Assembly: GCA_004794655.1 (NCBI GenBank)
Contig: SMMW01000585.1
Coordinates: 10,291,501 to 10,355,500 of the forward strand
DNA length: 64,000 nucleotides
Source: Marisa cornuarietis
Taxonomy: Eukaryota; Mollusca; Gastropoda; Architaenioglossa; Ampullariidae
Direction: 5' to 3'
Shown here: piece by piece, positions 59,001 through 64,000 of the stretch
Layout of the letters: each line of letters begins with the position of its first letter
Numbering within the stretch: the stretch's first letter is position 1
Translations under genes and position numbers: made by a program
The notes under the pieces: model-generated
The model's input: the letters and a program-made list of their open reading frames with translations, nothing else
Databases searched by the model: none
What the model was told of the DNA's origin: nothing

Positions 59001-62000
59001 TTCTTCAAATTCTCGACGTATCTTGATGCGCATGCGACGTGATGCTTGCACCAATTTAGACTCCCATGGCTGCAGTTCTTTAAGCAGAAGTGCAAGGCGT
59101 TCATGCAATGCCACTTCACAAGGTTTACGCTGAGGAGGCTTGGACATCTGTAATATTCCCAGATATTGTATACTGAATACATCAATAATAACATAAATTA
59201 GATTTTTGTTATGCATTTCCCTATTTTAACCCTTTGGCCACGATCATGGCTTTGCCAGGAAGCACGGGCAAGGAAATTTTAATTACTTTTATTGCTAAGT
59301 TCAAGTTTTCTCTTTTCCAAAAAATGTATAGGTTTCTTGGTCTTATGTTTACCTCAGAGCAGCAATAATAAAAAACAAACTCCATCCACTATTGTCTTCA
59401 CAGTCTTCAGTTATAAGCCAGTAACTGTCATGTTACATTTTTATATTGTGCTAAGAGGGTTAAAGCAGAAGGAACTATGTGCTTTGCAAGCATGAAACAA
59501 ATTAAAATACACAAATACTGACTCAAAATGAACATAGCACACACGGATACACATATATAGACCAAAATATTTCAACAAAACATACAGAACTAGCAACCGA
59601 GCCATCAAAGTTTATGAGCAAGATCTTGCAGTCAAAGCAAGGTGGAGAAGAATTAGTTTGAACACTTGGTTTAAAGCTGTGTTTTAAATGAATTTTCAGA
59701 TGATGAAAGTATAGAAGAATTCTAAGAAAAAAGACGACCAAGTCAACAAAGAGGATACTGTATTCTGCTTTAACTCTTTAGCATCAGGATATGTATTATC
59801 TAAATACTCAGGTGTGCATAATATTGCATTTTTGTTTCGCTTGCAAGATAATAAAATTATGTTTGTGTGACACTGCTTTTAGCAAGATACCAATGCTCAT
59901 ATTTATCATGCCAGTCATCCATAGCATGCATTTATTAATTATGTTTTAACTTATGTGAATTATTATTCTTGTAGATGTAGACAACTATAATTGTGTGTAT
60001 TGTCTATTTAGTTCTTTTAAACTGACTTTAAAAGTTTTCAATAGATTAGCAGACCTACCATACACTGAACACATTCGTTAAGCTCATGTGACATTGTCTC
60101 CCCAAATTTTCAAAGTTCAAAGCATTCAAAGTTTTTTTTTATCCCTTAGAAACAAAGGAAACCATCATGTCATATCTGTTATCATTAATACAGAGTGGTG
60201 CCTCATACCTTGACTCTCATTGTGAAGTTCTTTGTAACTATGAGGCACATGAGGCCTCGTTTTGAAAATGAGCGATGAGCTGAGCGTGAATGTCATTGTT
60301 CATGATTTGGCTGGATGCTTATGGTGTAGCAGCTTGTGTGATCTAGATAAATCTTTTTCCTGAATGAAATGCAGGAAAATACAATATCTGGCATTTGTTT
60401 TTAACAGAGGTGGCAGAGCACTTAGTAAGGCCCCTTATTCATTCACTTTTTTACAGCTGTCAGGAAAATCACATAGATCAAACAGCTCCAAATCACTTAT
60501 GTCTTTTGTTTCAGAACTGTATGTTTTTTTTAGGAATGAAATAGTTTTTAACCCTCTTGGTTTGAAAGGCCACGATCGTGGCTTTGCCGGGTAGCACGGC
60601 CAAGTCGATTTTCATTACTTTTTATTGCAAAGTTCAACTTTTCTCTTTTCCAAAAATGTATAGGTTTCTTGGTCTAATGTTTATCTAAGAGCAGCAATAA
60701 TAAAAAAACAAACTTCACCACTGCCGTCTTCGCAGTCTTCAGTTATAAGCCAGTCATTGTAATGTTCATTTTTATCTTGAACCAAGAGGGTTAAGATTTC
60801 TCATGGCTTTCTTTCACACTAAATGACTTGCATGAATTGTATTGCTTAAGCACTTTTTAGAAAATGAAAGTGAAGTTTGGAAAATCCATTTCCATTAACT
60901 ATCATCCTGTTTACCACTTAAGGAATGGAACTGGAATCGATTTTAATTTAAAATGTTCAAGTGAAGTGATGACCGTGTTTTAGCCTAATTGCATTTATCC
61001 TGTTAAAGAACAATAATTTAAACATACTGTGTACAGTTTATGCAGGCAGCATACAGAGATCAGGATAAAGGTTGTGTACAGTATCCGAGTATGTGTATGC
61101 ATCATTCTGAATGAGTTAGCTTAGGCTGGTGATGCAGTCAAGTACATGACATGTTCACACCATGCTGATCCATGCTACATAGTTTTTAGAGGGTACGGCA
61201 AAAGAGGGAGGAGCAATACCCTTTGTTTTCTGGCCTTTCGAGATGTGTCTGAAGAAGGAGGGGGAGGCTGGGGCTCTGCAAACCGTTGAACTAGCTCTTG
61301 TAGTCCCTCCACACTGTCCACAATAAGCTCAAACTCATCCAGATCTGGACCCTAAGAGAGACAAGACAAACTAAGTTTAGACTCTACTCTGATCCATCCT
61401 GCAACTATCACTTCTTAAAGGACTAGGAAGAGTATCAAAAAACGTTGCAGACATATTCAAATCCGACCATAAGCAAAGACTTACAGCAGTATTAACAGAA
61501 TAAATGTCTAGTTATTATACAAATTCAAAAAGTGAAAAGTACTTTTCTACTTACAATTTCATTATTATCCTCTTCATCCTCTTCTAATATGATATCATCT
61601 TTTCCTGTAGACTTTTTACCACTGGCCACTGACATGCTATAACTCACATGATCCAACAAAGCAGACCTAACACTGCTTTCCAGGTCTCTACTTGCTCTGT
61701 CATCAGATTCCTTTAAAGTTGTATGAGACATCAAATTTAAATTGCAGAACACTGCATGGTTGTTTATCACAGACTCTTTTTCATGGGCACTGTTGGTGGA
61801 GGGTGCTGAAGTTTTTTGGCTACTGTTGCAATTTCTTGCTGGTACTTCACTGTTACTTGAACTATCACAGTTAGATCCTGAGCACGTAACTGCATTTTCT
61901 CTCTTTATATCACAGACAAGGGAACTGGGTTCAAAAGCTGATGACGAAGAGTCACCTGCACGTTCTTCCTCAGCAGTTTTTCTGTCAACCACATTGTGAT

Positions 62001-63703
62001 CAGATGTTGCATCACAAGGTTCAGACTCTGGGGTTTTTGTGATATGACTATCACTCATATTTTTCACATTCGCTTTTACTGCATCACATTCTTCCCCTTT
62101 ACTTTCATCAACTATATGTGTTTTTTTTTTCGTGGAATGTAACAGAGCTGGCTCTTCCCTTGCAGCTAAGGAGTCAACACATTCTTTTAATTCACCATGC
62201 CCAGTTCTGGAACTGCTTGCATTCACGACAGATTTAGTTTCTGAATCACAACCAACAAATTCATCTACTAAGGTGTGGCTGCTGTCTCTACTTTCACACT
62301 TAATATTGTCTCCAGCCACCTTCTCTACCTTGATGTCATACACATCAGAGTTGCAGCAACTCTTATCAGAGGACTCACTCACAGAGATGTTAGCAATTTT
62401 AGATCTCTTAGTTTGCCAGGATCCATTTGTGCAGCTTTGATTTCCTAGAACAAATGGAAGACTTGCCTCTACACTGTTCCTTGTTTTGCGAATCCTGTTT
62501 TCTGTCCCAGTCAGCCATAATGCCGTGGCAAGCTCTGGCGACGACTGTTCTGACACTGGAGGGTGTCTTGTGGCCCTTTTCTTCACCTTCTTGCCATTTT
62601 CCCTTGGCTCAGGTGAAGAGATATGAGAACTTTTGGCTTTATGTATGTCCTTAGATGAAAAGCTACTTTCCACTCCTGACTTCTCAGTTCCAGCCTGACA
62701 AAAAAAATAACATTAATAACAGAGATCATCATCATAAGAAAGTGGAAAATGTATCTCTTTATTTAAAATTTTCAGTTTTATTATGTTTTTTACATCTTCC
62801 TTGAAGTTCTTGTGGGCAGCAGTTACCCGCAAACAACTGCTGTACAAAGCTGACTTTCAGTGTTGTTCATCTGCATCACTCAGATTATGAACATCTGCTC
62901 ATGGAAAGTTATTTTATTTTTCAGCAGAATGTTTTATCATGTCTTTACCTTTCTTAGAAGGTAAAAGGCAAAGATGAGACAACAACTTGTTTAAAAATCA
63001 ACAGTAAAATCTTGTGTACAATGCCTTTTATGCCAAACGAAAACAAAAGAGATGAAGAAGGTAAAGAAACATCTCGACCTACTTTAACTTCTTTAACTGA
63101 CACATCATCATCTTCATCAATGCTGAAGGTTAAATCTGGTGGCTTTCGCTGGCGATAAATACGCAAATCTGCTCCACAGAACTGTGGAAAGTGAAGATAC
63201 AGACATCCTTTAGCATCATTTCCTAAAATGTACTCTCGCTGGTCCTCGGGTGGCTGGGCTTCAATAGCATTTCTGAGGCACTCCTGGGTTTCCTGTTAAC
63301 GGATTCCTTTGTATTTAGTTTATGAGGCAACTAAAATTTCTCTATGTCTCATCAGCAACTATGTCTAAAATAGCTATTGAGCACTAAATAACAATAAAAT
63401 GATCCCAAGAATAATTTAAATACTTAAAAGATCACAAAATACTTGATATCTAAAATGCAGACTTCTGTCAAAACAAAGGCTTATAATAAACAAATCTCTG
63501 CATTAGCTGTATTTAAAGTTTCCCTCTTTTTGAATTTTTGGGGTCATTTTTAACCCTACCCCATGACTTAAAAAAAAAAAAGACTGCAATGAAATATTCT
63601 AAAAAGCTCACCAAACAATGATCGCAAAGGCACTTTAGGATCCATATTCTACGATAGAAATTGTTCTTGTGGAATGCTCGCCTTCTCAGTGGATTTTTCA
63701 AGC
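50046..63703 (-). CDS. Large DDT/WHIM-type chromatin-associated protein, 3' ten exons (5' partial)
   Basis: Exons (minus): 63703-63612, 63292-63083, 62694-61555, 61351-61220, 59147-58980, 58263-57322, 55625-55204, 54915-52971, 52217-51117, 50735-50046 (TGA). They sum to 6842 nt; after two leading nucleotides they give 2279 codons plus stop, all in phase. The N-terminal part, RRIWILKCLCDHCL joined to ETQECLRNAIEAQPPE and YILGNDAKGCLYLHFPQF, then ADLRIYRQ, aligns by eye with the CDYRL..LGEDxxGxxYWYF..RxYxE segment of CECR2 and RSF1. A 380-residue acidic, Ser-rich exon follows, then DLDEFELIVDSVEGLQELV, the matching second half. A basic patch (GRLRKRRLIPNN, KKRKITKK) suggests nuclear location. 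The last 1700 residues are Ser/Thr/Val/Gln/Pro-rich and probably disordered. No PHD finger or bromodomain is present in this part. BRD10/KIAA2026 is a possible identity, not confirmed. Confidence 0.8.
55626..57321. other. 1.7-kb intron with a short TIR element
   Basis: AT-rich intron of the chromatin-protein gene. It holds the 134-bp inverted-repeat element at 56579-56712; nothing else was recognised. Confidence 0.55.
56579..56712. mobile_element. 134-bp MITE-like element
   Basis: The left end ACCAGAAGACATGACTATAT is mirrored by ..ATAGTCATGTCATCTGGT at the right, giving inverted repeats of about 20 bp. There is no coding sequence. The class is unknown. Confidence 0.65.
59230..59459. mobile_element. 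piggyBac-like MITE, copy 1
   Basis: A 230-bp element flanked by TTAA on both sides (59226-59229 and 59460-59463). It begins CCCTTTGGCCACGATCATGG and ends ..CTAAGAGGG. Its interior (TTGCTAAGTTCAAGTTTTCT, CAGTCTTCAGTTATAAGCCA) is closely similar to the element at 60552. TTAA duplication plus CCC..GGG ends is the piggyBac signature. Confidence 0.8.
60552..60790. mobile_element. piggyBac-like MITE, copy 2
   Basis: A 239-bp element flanked by TTAA (60548-60551 and 60791-60794) with perfect inverted ends: CCCTCTTGGTT at the left and AACCAAGAGGG at the right. It contains the 14-bp palindrome GCCACGATCGTGGC. It is in the same orientation as copy 1, 1.1 kb away. Confidence 0.85.
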
Positions 63704-64000
63704 CTGACGTGAAAATGGCAATATATTTTATTATGCAATCTGCATTTGATTTGGACAATATATAACACATAATATTAATTTTTTATTGTTTTTACATGGT
63801 ATCCCTGACAACATTATAAAATTTTAATCTCCTGGATTATTTGGTTTCAAGAAGTACTACATTTTAACTTTCTGTGAAAACTGTTTAAAAACATCTTTTG
63901 CTGAAACAAAAACATTTTTCTCTTCTTCCATGAGCAAATCTGTTGAAAGATAAAGTACATATGAATAATTACCAAGGATACTATGGGTATACCAAAAACT
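63704..64000. other. Intron sequence at the window edge
   Basis: AT-rich sequence upstream of the first visible exon of the chromatin-protein gene. No exon seen. Confidence 0.5.

Larger units (their letters stand above)
59148..61219. other. 2.1-kb intron carrying two related MITEs
   Basis: Intron of the chromatin-protein gene between the exon at 61220 and the exon at 59147. It is AT-rich apart from the two TTAA-flanked elements listed separately. Confidence 0.65.

Noticed and set aside
1..64000. CRISPR arrays, operons, prophage or other prokaryotic systems
   Set aside because: Intron-split animal genes throughout; no spacer-repeat arrays or ribosome-binding-site gene clusters.

Overview
The window comes from an animal nuclear genome and most likely from a mollusc, probably a gastropod. 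The genes are split by GT-AG introns. The intergenic and intronic DNA is AT-rich and full of microsatellites, MITE-like inverted-repeat elements and broken CR1/Jockey- and RTE-type LINE pieces of the kind common in molluscs. The species call is inference; the eukaryotic call is certain.

Layout, left to right. (1) 1-731, plus strand: the last exons of NUP50, encoding its C-terminal Ran-binding domain, then a presumed 3' UTR. (2) About 3777-27064, minus strand: a large receptor-type protein tyrosine phosphatase gene. I traced 20 coding exons from an Ig domain through two EGF-like modules, about five FN3-type domains, a transmembrane helix and two tandem PTP domains. All exon phases agree and sum to 5273 nt. 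The signal-peptide exon was not found. Both phosphatase domains carry substitutions in catalytic motifs. (3) 27065-33743: repeat-rich intergenic or 5' intron DNA with a hAT-like MITE, a 37-bp minisatellite, a duplicated 1.1-kb block, palindromic repeats and a LINE fragment. (4) 33744-40026, minus strand: a complete 12-exon CNOT11 gene (456 aa). (5) 40267-43239, plus strand: a complete 6-exon RIC3 gene (353 aa), head-to-head with CNOT11 across about 240 bp. (6) 43240-50045: RIC3 3' UTR, then intergenic DNA with a dead reverse-transcriptase fragment. (7) 50046-63703, minus strand: the 3' ten exons (2279 codons plus stop) of a large nuclear protein with a split DDT/WHIM-like module and a very long Ser/Thr/Val/Gln-rich tail. 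It is similar in plan to CECR2/RSF1-type chromatin proteins or the BRD10 (KIAA2026) family; the 5' end lies outside the window.

The genes are ordinary eukaryotic neighbours, not an operon: nuclear import (NUP50), receptor signalling (PTPR), mRNA deadenylation (CNOT11), nicotinic receptor folding (RIC3) and chromatin. The most unusual items are the Ig-EGF-FN3 pseudo-phosphatase-like receptor, with a large repeat-bearing insertion and a furin-like site next to its membrane domain; a pair of TTAA-flanked piggyBac-like MITEs; and a paralogous block in which one arm has been inverted in place.
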